Source: Rhodoluna sp.
GTDB taxonomy: Bacteria; Actinomycetota; Actinomycetes; Actinomycetales; Microbacteriaceae
Reading direction: 5' to 3'
NCBI RefSeq assembly: GCF_024641065.1
Contig: NZ_JAHEDV010000002.1
Location: 62,001-126,000 of the forward strand
DNA: 64,000 nucleotides
Positions within the stretch are counted from its first letter, which is position 1, and every line of letters begins with the position of its first letter. Below, one piece after another: positions 25,711 to 34,270 of this stretch. The notes under the pieces were generated by a model, which worked only from the letters and a program-made list of their open reading frames with translations, was not told the origin of the DNA and searched no databases. The position numbers were made by a program, and so were the translations under genes.

Positions 25711-26568
25711 GTGCTGACAATCATCCTTGGCTTTGCGACCTCACTGGTCTATGGCTTCGCCGATTTCTTTGGGGCAATCGGAAGCCGCAAAATCAAGCCG
25801 GTCACTGTGACCATGGTGAGTGGTTTTGTTGGTCTAATTTTTGTTTGCCTGGTGGGCCTCTCGATGGGCGCGAGTTTCAGTTCGGGAGTCTGGTTTTGGG
25901 GAACCATCGCCGGCCTGAGTTCAGCGGTTGGCCTCAGCGCCCTATATGCTGCTCTCGCAATTGGCCCGATTTCAATTTTGTCGCCGCTCTCAGCCGTAGT
26001 GTCAGCCATCGTGCCGATGTTGGTCGGCTTTTTTATCGGGGAGCGATTTTCAGCACTTGGTTTTGTCGCCTTGGGCGTAATTCTGCTGGCCGTATTCCTC
26101 GTGGGCTTCGTTCCAGGCGATGACGTTCATCTGCCAACTCCCAGAGCTCTAATACTGAGCATCGTCGCTGGCACTGGAATCGGCGTAGTGCTGATTGCTA
26201 TTGACCAGGCCCCCGGTGATTCTGGTCTTGGCCCGGTGATTATTGTGCGTGCGGTTGCCGCGCTTTCGCTCGCGCTGTTTCTTGTGCTGAGCCTGGTTCG
26301 TAAAAGCACGGATACCCCAAAGCCTGCGCCGGCCAAACGATTCTGGTTAGCAGTTGCTCTAGCCGGAATTTTTGACGGATCGGCAAACATCCTTTTTCTG
26401 CTCGCCTCTCGCGAAGGTTCGCTCACTGTGGTCGCGGTACTTACCGCCCTGTATCCGCTGGGAACTATCATCCTTGCCAGAATTTTCTTGAAAGAACGTC
26501 TGGCCAAGAGCCAGATGGCCGGAATTTTGCTGGCCCTCGGCGGCAGCGCGCTGCTTGCAATTGCCTAG
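25711..26568 (+). CDS. EamA-family drug/metabolite transporter
   Basis: 285 residues, GTG start, ten hydrophobic segments arranged as two five-helix EamA repeats. The repeat ends 'LSPLSAVVSAIVPMLVGFFIGER' (first half; core 'PLSAVVSAIVP') and 'VLTALYPLGTIILARIFLKERL' (second half; core 'ALYPLGTIILA') are the typical DMT-superfamily helix pairs. Substrate unknown: family members export amino acids, metabolites or drugs. The gene stands alone after the tRNAs and appears to be transcribed from a leaderless promoter. Confidence 0.88.
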   Translation: MLTIILGFATSLVYGFADFFGAIGSRKIKPVTVTMVSGFVGLIFVCLVGLSMGASFSSGVWFWGTIAGLSSAVGLSALYAALAIGPISILSPLSAVVSAIVPMLVGFFIGERFSALGFVALGVILLAVFLVGFVPGDDVHLPTPRALILSIVAGTGIGVVLIAIDQAPGDSGLGPVIIVRAVAALSLALFLVLSLVRKSTDTPKPAPAKRFWLAVALAGIFDGSANILFLLASREGSLTVVAVLTALYPLGTIILARIFLKERLAKSQMAGILLALGGSALLAIA

Positions 26569-26589
26569 AACCAAAGGGCAATAGTCAGT

Positions 26590-26595
26590 TAGCCT
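26590..26595 (+). promoter_or_regulatory. Putative -10 element, leaderless start of MFS gene
   Basis: TAGCCT, then AGGTGA, then ATG. The six-base spacer places transcription start on the ATG. AGGTGA could also act as a very short-spaced Shine-Dalgarno if transcription starts further upstream, so the leaderless reading is not certain. Confidence 0.4.
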
Positions 26596-26601
26596 AGGTG
26601 A

Positions 26602-28251
26602 ATGACTAAAACTAGAAACCGCTGGATCGGCCTTGTCTTCATCTCGATGGCAATCTCGCTGGTAATCATCGATGGCACCATCGTCAACACGATTTTTCCG
26701 AACGTTATTAAGGCACTTGACCTAACCTCAACCCAGGTTCAGTGGGTTCAAGAAAGCTATGTTCTAGTTTTTGCATCTTTGCTATTGGTCTGGGGTTCGA
26801 TCGCCGACCGAATTGGTCGCCGTCGCCTGCTCGTACTAGGCCTGGCAATCTTTATTGGTGCCTCGGTTTGGGCTGGTTTCAGCAACGATGCTGCCTCAAT
26901 GATTTTGGCCCGCATCGCCCAAGGCATCGGTGGCGCCATGGTCTTGCCGACCACACTTTCGCTGGTGAACGCAAACTTTCAGGGCAAGGAACGTGGCATT
27001 GCATTTGCCGTTTGGGGTTCGACCATTGGTGGAATGGTGGCCCTTGGCCCAGTTCTAGGTGGTTGGCTAGCCACTGACTTCGGTGCCGACGGTTGGCGCC
27101 TAGCTTTCAACATCAACCTGCCACTTGGTTTGATCGTAATTGCCGGTTTGTTGTTCTGGGTTCGCGAATCGAAGCAAGAGCAACGCGACGGCGGCATTGA
27201 CCTTGTTGGTGCTGGCATCTCGGTAATCATGTTTGCCACTTTGGTTTTCGGTCTGATTGAAGGCCGCATGTATGGCTGGTGGCAGGCAAGCACCAACAAC
27301 ATTTTCACTATCGGTGACTTCAGCTGGCCTACCGACGGGTTGTCAATCATCCCGGTTTCACTAGCTGTTTCAGTTTTGTTTTTTGTGATTTTTGTTCTTT
27401 GGGAGAAATCTCGCGAGAAGGCACATAAGAACGTATTGCTTGACCTTGACCTTTTCAAGGTTTCTTCGTTCCGCAATGGTTCGATTGCCGCAACCATCAT
27501 TTCAATGGGTGAATTCGGTCTGTTGTTTGCAATTCCACTTTGGTTGCAAAACGTTGAAGGTCTAACCCCGGTTTCATCTGGCATGGTTTTGCTTTGGCTT
27601 GCCGGTGGCGCTTTCTTGGCCTCTGGCGTCGGCGGCGCGATGAGCGGCAAACTGCCTGCCGTTCGCGCGGTTCAGATTGGTGTTTTGTTTGAGCTGGTTG
27701 GTGTTGCCGGAATCGCGCTTGTTGCAACCACCGGTGGCGGCTGGTGGCCAGTGGCTCCGTTCCTGCTCCTTTATGGAATTGGCGTTGGTTTGGCAACCGC
27801 TCAACTAACCGGCGTAATCATGGTTGATGTTCCGATGACCAAAATTGGTCAGGCCTCGGGCTCACAGAGCACCGTTCGCCAAATTGGTTCTGCGCTTGGT
27901 ATTGCCGTTTTGGGTACCGTGCTGTTCACCGCAACCCAGGCTTCAGCAGAGGCCCGATTGCAAGACACCGCCTATGTTCAGCAACTTCCTGAAACCGCCC
28001 AGGATGAATTCATCGCCGGCCTAACCGATGCAGTTGTAGACAGCGCCGGTGCGGCATTGCCTGGCATTGGTGAGTTTGCGAAGGCAAACTTTGGTGCAAG
28101 CGATGAAGCGGCAACTGAGATTCAGACCGCTGCGAACGATGGTTTTACCGATGGTGTGAAAGCTACCGGTTGGGCAGCCGCCGGTTTCTTAGCGCTAGGT
28201 CTGATTTCAACCTTCTCGATGGGCTCAAAACGCCGTCGCAATAAGGAGTAG
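26602..28251 (+). CDS. MFS transporter, DHA2 (EmrB/QacA) family, 14 membrane spans
   Basis: 549 residues. 'SIADRIGRRRLLVLGL' is the motif A loop between spans 2 and 3, and 'PVLGGWLATDFGADGWRLAF' contains the motif C/D1 region typical of DHA2 proton-driven exporters ('GPVLGGWL'). About 14 membrane segments; a roughly 80-residue periplasmic loop precedes the last helix. It probably expels drugs or amphiphilic compounds. Gene spacing (11 bases) suggests cotranscription with the APC-type permease downstream. Confidence 0.9.
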   Translation: MTKTRNRWIGLVFISMAISLVIIDGTIVNTIFPNVIKALDLTSTQVQWVQESYVLVFASLLLVWGSIADRIGRRRLLVLGLAIFIGASVWAGFSNDAASMILARIAQGIGGAMVLPTTLSLVNANFQGKERGIAFAVWGSTIGGMVALGPVLGGWLATDFGADGWRLAFNINLPLGLIVIAGLLFWVRESKQEQRDGGIDLVGAGISVIMFATLVFGLIEGRMYGWWQASTNNIFTIGDFSWPTDGLSIIPVSLAVSVLFFVIFVLWEKSREKAHKNVLLDLDLFKVSSFRNGSIAATIISMGEFGLLFAIPLWLQNVEGLTPVSSGMVLLWLAGGAFLASGVGGAMSGKLPAVRAVQIGVLFELVGVAGIALVATTGGGWWPVAPFLLLYGIGVGLATAQLTGVIMVDVPMTKIGQASGSQSTVRQIGSALGIAVLGTVLFTATQASAEARLQDTAYVQQLPETAQDEFIAGLTDAVVDSAGAALPGIGEFAKANFGASDEAATEIQTAANDGFTDGVKATGWAAAGFLALGLISTFSMGSKRRRNKE

Positions 28252-28262
28252 ATTTATTCCTC

Positions 28263-30353
28263 GTGAATGACTCGCAAAATCCAAAAAGATGGTTTCTAGG
28301 CAAACGCCTTTCGACTAAAAACCTCGAAGGCCAACTTCTTCCGAAGACCATCGCGCTACCGATCTTCTCGAGCGACCCATTGTCATCAGTGGCATACGGC
28401 CCGCAAGAGCTCTTGATGATTCTTACCCTCGGCGGCGTCAGCTTCTTGTCATTCGCTCCAGGCATTGCAGCCGTTGTTGTGCTGCTGCTAACCGTGATTA
28501 TTCTCAGCTACCGCAAAGTAATTGCAGCCTACCCTTCGGGTGGTGGCGACTACGAAGTTGCCATGAAGAACCTGGGCAAGAAGCCTGCGCTGGTTGTTGC
28601 CTCGGCGCTTTTGCTTGACTACGTTATGACCGTTGCCGTTTCGGTTGCCGCTGGTACCGACAACGTTATTTCTGCCTTCCCAGAGATTGCACCTTTCCGC
28701 GTTGAGATCGCGGTTGGCTTCATTCTGCTTCTTACCGTGATTAACCTTCGTGGTGTTCGCGAATCAGGCACCGCGTTTGCGATTCCTACCTACCTGTTCT
28801 TGGCCAGCGTTTTCTTGATGATTGGCACCGGTCTTTACAAGCTGTGGAACGGCGAGACTTTGGCAGCGCCTTCAGCGGCCTTCGAGGTTCACATCCATGA
28901 CAGCGTGGTTGGCACATCACAGGTGGCAATGATCCTGCTGCTGCTGCGTGCCTTTGCTTCTGGTTCGGCAGCCCTTACCGGTATCGAGGCAATCGCCAAT
29001 GGTGTGCCGGCGTTCCGCAAGCCAAAGATCAAGAATGCTCAGATCACCATGGCGCTGATGGGTGTTGCCGCGGTCTCGATGTTCGTTGGAATCATCACCT
29101 TGGCTCTTGCTTCAAACGTTCACTACGCAGAGTTTCCTTGTGAGCAGTTGCCTGACTGGACCAGCTGTGCCACCTCACCTCAGCTTTCGGTTATGGCCCA
29201 GATTGCTTCGGCGGTTTTTGGCAACGGCCAATTCATGTTCTTCGTTATTCAGGCCGGCACCGCCGCAGTTCTTTTGCTTGCCGCAAACACAGCCTTCAAC
29301 GGGTTCCCACTGCTCGCATCAGTTTTGGCCAAAGACAAATTTGCCCCTAAGGCCTTGATGACCCGAGGCGACCGCTTGGTTTACTCAAACGGCATGCTTT
29401 CACTGATGTTGGCCGCTCTTGGTTTGATGTTGGTGTTCCAGGCTTCGGTTACCGCGCTGATTCAGCTTTACATCCTTGGTGTTTTCACATCGTTCACCAT
29501 CGGCCAAATCGGCATGCTCAAGCACTGGGGTCGCATGCTTCAGCCAAAGAAACGCCTCACCGACGAGCAGAACCAGGCCAACCGCAAAGAGGCTATCTCG
29601 GGCATCTTGATCAACGGTCTAGGCGCTGTGATGACCGGTTCGGTTTTGATCATTGTGACCCTAACCAAGTTCACCCACGGCGCTTGGCTGGTCTTCATCA
29701 TCATGCCAATTCTTTACACCGTGATGTTCTACACCCACCGCTACTATGCGCAGGTTGAAAACGAAATTCGCATGGATGGTGAAACCACCTTCGGCTCAAA
29801 GGGTGACTATGCGGTGGTTCTGATGAACAAGTTGAACAAGCCTCAGTTGAAGGCCTTGGACTACGCGCTTTCTAGCCGCCACACTCACCTTGAGGCAATT
29901 CACATTGCGGTTGACCCAGCTGAGGCTGCCGCGTTTGCGAAGCTCTGGAAGAAGTATGAAAAAGAGCTTGGTCTGCCACTTCGAATTATCGAATCTCCAT
30001 ACCGCGATTTCTCTGCCCCGCTAATTGAGTTCTTGGCAGCTCACCGCGCAGCAAATGGTTCAGAGCGCATTTCGGTTTATCTACCTAAGTACGTTGTGGG
30101 CCACTGGTGGGAGCACATCTTCCACAACCACCGCGCCAGCCGCATTCGCAAGCAGTTGATGTATCTGCGCGGTGTGATGGTTACCCTCGTGCCTTGGCGT
30201 TTTGAGTCTGCAGAATACAAAGACATCTTTACCCGACGCCCTCTCCCTGGTGATGCTCGCCGTGGTGACCAGGTTCGCCCTGCACCTCGCCGTCACCGTG
30301 GCAGCGAGAACGCTGTTTCAAAGGTGCGTCACAAGCGCATCGACGAAGACTAG
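28263..30353 (+). CDS. APC-superfamily permease with cytoplasmic C-terminal domain (KimA-like)
   Basis: 696 residues, GTG start. About 12 membrane segments occupy residues 45-500, beginning 'LPIFSSDPLSSVAYGPQELL', a block I associate with the KimA/YdaO potassium-proton symporters of the APC fold; 'YPSGGGDYEVA' follows. The last 190 residues are soluble and resemble a universal-stress/USP-like domain ('HLEAIHIAVDPAEA'), ending in a basic tail. KimA-type transporters bring in potassium and are controlled by cyclic di-AMP. The family fold is clear; potassium as substrate is inference, amino acids remain possible. Confidence 0.8.
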   Translation: MNDSQNPKRWFLGKRLSTKNLEGQLLPKTIALPIFSSDPLSSVAYGPQELLMILTLGGVSFLSFAPGIAAVVVLLLTVIILSYRKVIAAYPSGGGDYEVAMKNLGKKPALVVASALLLDYVMTVAVSVAAGTDNVISAFPEIAPFRVEIAVGFILLLTVINLRGVRESGTAFAIPTYLFLASVFLMIGTGLYKLWNGETLAAPSAAFEVHIHDSVVGTSQVAMILLLLRAFASGSAALTGIEAIANGVPAFRKPKIKNAQITMALMGVAAVSMFVGIITLALASNVHYAEFPCEQLPDWTSCATSPQLSVMAQIASAVFGNGQFMFFVIQAGTAAVLLLAANTAFNGFPLLASVLAKDKFAPKALMTRGDRLVYSNGMLSLMLAALGLMLVFQASVTALIQLYILGVFTSFTIGQIGMLKHWGRMLQPKKRLTDEQNQANRKEAISGILINGLGAVMTGSVLIIVTLTKFTHGAWLVFIIMPILYTVMFYTHRYYAQVENEIRMDGETTFGSKGDYAVVLMNKLNKPQLKALDYALSSRHTHLEAIHIAVDPAEAAAFAKLWKKYEKELGLPLRIIESPYRDFSAPLIEFLAAHRAANGSERISVYLPKYVVGHWWEHIFHNHRASRIRKQLMYLRGVMVTLVPWRFESAEYKDIFTRRPLPGDARRGDQVRPAPRRHRGSENAVSKVRHKRIDED

Positions 30354-30359
30354 GCCGGC

Positions 30360-30722
30360 ATGAAGCTCGACAACAAAATCATTGGTCTCACCTTTGCCGG
30401 TGGTGCCCTCGGATCTATGTTGCGTTATGGGCTAGATTTCTTGACCCCAAACAACTTGGTTCTACTGTTTGTTGTGAATATTCTTGGTGCGGCACTCCTG
30501 GGTTTTGTTGCTGCTCGAGGCGAAAAATTCACGGATGCTGCCCGAAGTTTTTGGGGCACTGGCGTAGCCGGCGGCTTCACCACCATGAGTGCGGTTGCCC
30601 TTTGGTTCGCAGTTGAAGGCGCATTTGCGCAGTGGGCCTTCAGCATGGTCGCGACAATGTTCATACTTGGCCTGCTAGCTTATTTTGGAGCCCACAAACT
30701 CACTCAGAAACTGAGCCGCTGA
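30360..30722 (+). CDS. crcB: Fluoride channel subunit CrcB/Fluc (first of pair)
   Basis: 120 residues with four membrane segments. 'GGALGSMLRYGLDF' is the N-terminal CrcB block and 'GVAGGFTTMSAVALWF' the third-helix block, but this copy has TTMSA where the usual motif is TTFST. Paired, divergent CrcB proteins form antiparallel heterodimeric channels that export toxic fluoride. It starts six bases after the KimA-like gene and its TGA overlaps the next ATG. No fluoride riboswitch can precede it, as there is no leader. Confidence 0.9.
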   Translation: MKLDNKIIGLTFAGGALGSMLRYGLDFLTPNNLVLLFVVNILGAALLGFVAARGEKFTDAARSFWGTGVAGGFTTMSAVALWFAVEGAFAQWAFSMVATMFILGLLAYFGAHKLTQKLSR

Positions 30723-31111
30723 TGGAAACCAACTTCTTGCCCTTTCTAATTGGCGTTGGCATTTTTGGCGGCATGGGCGCTGTGATTCGCGGGTTGGTCT
30801 CAAACTGGTCAGGTCGTTTGCCTTACGGAATCTTGGCCGTGAACTCAGTGGCTTCGCTGGTGGCAGGTTTTGCCGCAGCGGCACTATCGGCAGCACCTGA
30901 AAATGACCCAAAGGCCCAGCTGATTTATGTGGTGGTTGTGGCCGGTTTTTGCGGCGGCCTCTCGACCTTCAGCAGCTTTGCTGCCAACACGGTTGAACTA
31001 ATTCGCCAGGGTCGCGCGATCATGGCGGCTATCAATGCTGCCCTCAACTTCATCTTGCCGGTTATCGCTGTGGTGCTTGGGGTATTGCTTGCTTCTTCCC
31101 TGCTAAAATAG
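30722..31111 (+). CDS. crcB: Fluoride channel subunit CrcB/Fluc (second of pair)
   Basis: 129 residues from the ATG at 30722, which overlaps the first crcB stop by one base; the longer track ORF starts inside the preceding gene. Four membrane segments. 'GGMGAVIRGLVSNW' and 'GFCGGLSTFSSFAANTVEL' retain the canonical CrcB signature better than its partner. Presumably forms the dual-topology channel with it. A GGGAG/CTCCC stem without a T-run lies just downstream. Confidence 0.92.
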   Translation: METNFLPFLIGVGIFGGMGAVIRGLVSNWSGRLPYGILAVNSVASLVAGFAAAALSAAPENDPKAQLIYVVVVAGFCGGLSTFSSFAANTVELIRQGRAIMAAINAALNFILPVIAVVLGVLLASSLLK

Positions 31112-31156
31112 CGGGAGGTTTTCTCTGTCTCCCACTCACGTTAGGGGGGTCTCGCC

Positions 31157-31378
31157 ATGGGGCGTGGCCGTCAAAAAGCAAAGCACACCAAGGTGGCTCG
31201 CGAGCTAAAGTACTTTAGCCCGAACACCGACTTGACCGCACTCGAAAAAGAGATTGGCCACATTGCGCCAGCTTCAACCGGTTTTGCTGGCGACGCTGAG
31301 CCTGAATACGAAGACAAGTGGGCAGACCTTTACGAGGATGAAGATTCAGAAGAATCTGACGACGAGGACCAGCGCTAA
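31157..31378 (+). CDS. DUF3073 family protein
   Basis: 73 residues, beginning 'MGRGRQKAKHTKVARELKYF', the near-invariant start of the actinobacterial DUF3073 family, followed by an acidic tail ('YEDEDSEESDDEDQR'). The basic head and acidic tail suggest a nucleic-acid-associated or disordered protein; the function is unknown. AGGGGG ribosome site upstream. Sits five bases before hemA. Confidence 0.93.
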   Translation: MGRGRQKAKHTKVARELKYFSPNTDLTALEKEIGHIAPASTGFAGDAEPEYEDKWADLYEDEDSEESDDEDQR

Positions 31379-31383
31379 CTAAA

Positions 31384-32622
31384 GTGGGCGTAATTCTCGT
31401 AGGCACCGATCACCGCGAAGCCTCACTTGAAGAGCTAGATCTTCTGGCTAAAAACTTTGATTCAATTCGCCAAGGTCTTCTCGAGAAACAAGAATCTGGC
31501 CTAATTCAAGGTTTTGTTGGCCTAACCACCTGCAACCGGTTCGAGCTTTATTTAGAAACCAAAGACTCTCATTCGGCAGGCGCCGAGGTTCTGAGGGTAA
31601 TTGCCGATAATTCTGAAATCGATGCTGACTACTGTGCGCAGGTTTTTCAAGTTGCTGGCGAACTAGCAGCTGCTCGCCACCTTTTTTCGGTTACCGCCGG
31701 CCTCGAATCGATGGTTATCGGCGAAGAAGAAATTGCTGGCCAGGTGCGCAAGGCATTTGCCAGCGCCCAGGACGGCGCTCAAACCTCGGCCGCGCTTAAC
31801 CAGCTCTTTCAAAAGGCTGCTTCAGTTGCCAAAAAGGTCACTACCCAAACCGGGCTAGGTGCCGCCGGCCGTTCGACCATCACGGTTGGCTTAGATATTT
31901 TGAAGGCACAGCACGGTGAGCTCGCAGGCAAGCAGGCATTGCTGATCGGCACCGGCGCCCACGCTCGCGTGGTGGTGGCCGCGCTGATTCGTGCGGGCAT
32001 CAACGAGATTTCGGTTTATTCGCCAACCGGTCGTGCAGCTGAGTTCGCCAACTCGCGCGGTCTGCAGATAAGCGAGAACTTGAACGCCTCACTTGCGCAT
32101 TCAGATTTGGTTGTTGCCTGCAGCGGTCACGGCAGCCAATTGATTGGCCAGAACGAACTGCGCGCGGCGAGGGCATCCGGGTCTAAAGAGCTAATGATTA
32201 TTGATGTCGCGCTGAGCCACGATGTTGCGGCCGATGTTGCCGAACTTGACGGCGTGACCCTGGTGAACCTTGAAACCATTAAGCACCACACCCCTCACGA
32301 GCACACCGCAGCAGTGCTTCAGGCCCGCGAACTTGTGAACGAAGCCACGGATGAATTTCAGGCTGAACAACTTGGTCGAAACCTCGACCCGTTTGTAACC
32401 GCAATCAAGCGCAAGCTAAACCTCTGGATCGACGAAGAGGTTGCTCGAGTTGAATTGCGCGAGGGTGCAGAGACTGCCGCTGAGGTTCGAGCTTCGCTAA
32501 ATAGCCTGGCTAACCAGATGCTGCACGAGCCACTCACAACGGCAAAGGCTCTGGCTGCAACTGGTGATGATGAAAATTATCGACGTGCGCTGATGGTTCT
32601 TTTTGGTGGCCGCGATGAGTGA
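31384..32622 (+). CDS. hemA: Glutamyl-tRNA reductase
   Basis: 412 residues, GTG start. The catalytic cysteine is in 'GLTTCNRFELYLE'; 'SVTAGLESMVIGEEEIAGQV' (core 'GLESMVIGE') and the NADPH site 'ALLIGTGAHARVV' follow, with a helical dimerisation tail. It reduces glutamyl-tRNA to glutamate-1-semialdehyde, the entry into C5-pathway tetrapyrrole synthesis, competing with translation for the tRNA-Glu encoded 6 kb upstream. First of the hemA-C-D-B-L run. Confidence 0.97.
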   Translation: MGVILVGTDHREASLEELDLLAKNFDSIRQGLLEKQESGLIQGFVGLTTCNRFELYLETKDSHSAGAEVLRVIADNSEIDADYCAQVFQVAGELAAARHLFSVTAGLESMVIGEEEIAGQVRKAFASAQDGAQTSAALNQLFQKAASVAKKVTTQTGLGAAGRSTITVGLDILKAQHGELAGKQALLIGTGAHARVVVAALIRAGINEISVYSPTGRAAEFANSRGLQISENLNASLAHSDLVVACSGHGSQLIGQNELRAARASGSKELMIIDVALSHDVAADVAELDGVTLVNLETIKHHTPHEHTAAVLQARELVNEATDEFQAEQLGRNLDPFVTAIKRKLNLWIDEEVARVELREGAETAAEVRASLNSLANQMLHEPLTTAKALAATGDDENYRRALMVLFGGRDE

Positions 32623-33523
32623 GCGTGTTTTTCGTGTGGGCACCAGGGGTAGCAAGCTTGCGCTGGTGCAGGCTAATTTTGTAGCCGATTGGCTGCGCAC
32701 GGCCAGCGGCCACAAAGTTGAGATTCAGATCATCAGCACCGAGGGTGATGAAACACAGGGGTCACTCATGAACCCCATGCGCCCAGGCGTCTTTGTTAGT
32801 TCGATTCGCGATGCCCTGCTTGCTGAGAAAGTCGACTTGATTGTTCACTCGTTTAAAGACTTGCCATCGGCACCAATCGAAGGTTTGCAGTTGGTTGCCG
32901 TGCCCGAGCGTGAAGACAACCGCGACGTAATTGTGTCGAATGGCAATCTTGGTCTTATGCAGTTGCCGGCTGGGTCGCGCGTTGGTACATCTTCGCCAAG
33001 ACGTGAAGCGCGAATCAACTTTTTGCGACCAGACTTGGTCACCTTGCCGATTAGAGGCAACGTTGATACTCGAATTCAGAAACTGCGCGATGGCCAATAT
33101 GACGCCATTGTTTTAGCGGCTGCTGGCATAAATAGACTTGGCCGCCAGAGCGAGATTTCTGAATATCTGAATTCAGAACAGTTGCTTCCGGCGCCGGCAC
33201 AGGGTGCCTTGGCTATTGAAATTCGCACCGATGACGACCAGCTGCGAGAGCTGCTGACGCCACTAAACGATGCGCAAACCCGACTCATCACCACAGCTGA
33301 GCGAGCTGTTCTGGTCGGCATCAATGCAGCCTGCACCACTGCTATCGGCGCGCTAGCAGAACTAAATGGAGACCAACTCACGGTGACCGCCGAATTGAGC
33401 GACCCTGAAACCAACACCCACAAGCGGGTTCGCAAAACAGTTGGTCCGGTTGAGGTCGGCATGACATCCGAGGCATTTCAATTGGGCATGTATGTGGCAA
33501 GGCAGTTGATGAGCGATGACTAA
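32615..33523 (+). CDS. hemC: Porphobilinogen deaminase
   Basis: 302 residues from ATG 32615, which overlaps the hemA stop; the track begins four codons earlier at a TTG. 'VGTRGSKLALVQA' opens the protein, and the cofactor-binding cysteine is in 'INAACTTAIGALAE', a divergent form of the usual GGCxxP context. It links four porphobilinogens into hydroxymethylbilane. It overlaps hemD by eight bases. Confidence 0.96.
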   Translation: MSERVFRVGTRGSKLALVQANFVADWLRTASGHKVEIQIISTEGDETQGSLMNPMRPGVFVSSIRDALLAEKVDLIVHSFKDLPSAPIEGLQLVAVPEREDNRDVIVSNGNLGLMQLPAGSRVGTSSPRREARINFLRPDLVTLPIRGNVDTRIQKLRDGQYDAIVLAAAGINRLGRQSEISEYLNSEQLLPAPAQGALAIEIRTDDDQLRELLTPLNDAQTRLITTAERAVLVGINAACTTAIGALAELNGDQLTVTAELSDPETNTHKRVRKTVGPVEVGMTSEAFQLGMYVARQLMSDD

Positions 33524-34268
33524 ACCGGTTTTGCTGGTTCGCGCTGATGGCAACCAAAACGATGCAGAAGCCCTTGCTGCATTAGGCATCGAGTCGGTTA
33601 TTGACCCATACATTTCAATTGAAAAAGCCACTCATGCGGCAGGTGCGGTCAAGCTGATTGCAGCTTTGGCTAATGCCGCAGAGCACACCTGGTTAATTGC
33701 AACCTCGGCCAACGCGATTCGACTATTCGGTGAAATCATCGGAATAGAGAACTTGCGAAACGCTGTGAAAAACCCAAACCTGAGATTTGCTGCGGTGGGT
33801 GAAAGCACGGCCAAGGCATTGCTTGAGGTTGGTGCTCGAATGGTGTTGACCCCTGAGGTTGCCGATTCAGCAAGCCTTGCCGAGATGCTTTTAGAACAAC
33901 CGATTGGTACAGCAGTGATTCCGTCTGGGCAACTAGCCATGAAACAGTTGCCAAATGCGCTCGAGGCAGCTGGCTGGAATCTAGTCACCGGAGTTGTCTA
34001 CACAACTGTGCCGGTAGCCACCCAGCCCGCCTCTGTCGCAGGCGTCACCCGCGGTGATTATTCAGCAGTAATTTTTAGATCACCGAGTGCAGCGCGCTCA
34101 TTTTTGTCATTCAACTCCGATGCAAAAATACCGATGATTGCCGCCGGATTTACTACGGCAAAAGTCATCGAAGATGCGGGCCTCGAGGTTGCTTCGATAC
34201 CCTTGAATCCGACGCCAGAAGCGGTTGCCCTGGCAGTTCAAAAAGTAATTAACACCAACGAGGTTTAG
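33516..34268 (+). CDS. hemD: Uroporphyrinogen-III synthase
   Basis: 250 residues. HemD proteins diverge strongly; recognisable parts are 'WLIATSANAIRLFGE' and 'VIFRSPSAARSFL', the typical 'TSANAVR' and 'FTSPSAV' equivalents in the two lobes. Position between hemC and hemB, with an eight-base overlap of hemC, makes the assignment secure. Its product feeds both haem and, via CysG at 41-42.5 kb, sirohaem. Confidence 0.9.
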   Translation: MTKPVLLVRADGNQNDAEALAALGIESVIDPYISIEKATHAAGAVKLIAALANAAEHTWLIATSANAIRLFGEIIGIENLRNAVKNPNLRFAAVGESTAKALLEVGARMVLTPEVADSASLAEMLLEQPIGTAVIPSGQLAMKQLPNALEAAGWNLVTGVVYTTVPVATQPASVAGVTRGDYSAVIFRSPSAARSFLSFNSDAKIPMIAAGFTTAKVIEDAGLEVASIPLNPTPEAVALAVQKVINTNEV

Positions 34269-34270
34269 CC

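Noticed and set aside
26979-27650. 223-residue minus-strand ORF inside the MFS gene
   Set aside because: Antisense shadow of a strong coding frame; no domain and Pro/Thr/Ser-rich composition typical of antisense translation.
30354-30360. Fluoride riboswitch before the crcB pair
   Set aside because: Only six bases separate the genes, so there is no room for the aptamer.
31113-31133. Terminator after the second crcB
   Set aside because: GGGAG/CTCCC is only a 5-bp stem and no T-run follows.
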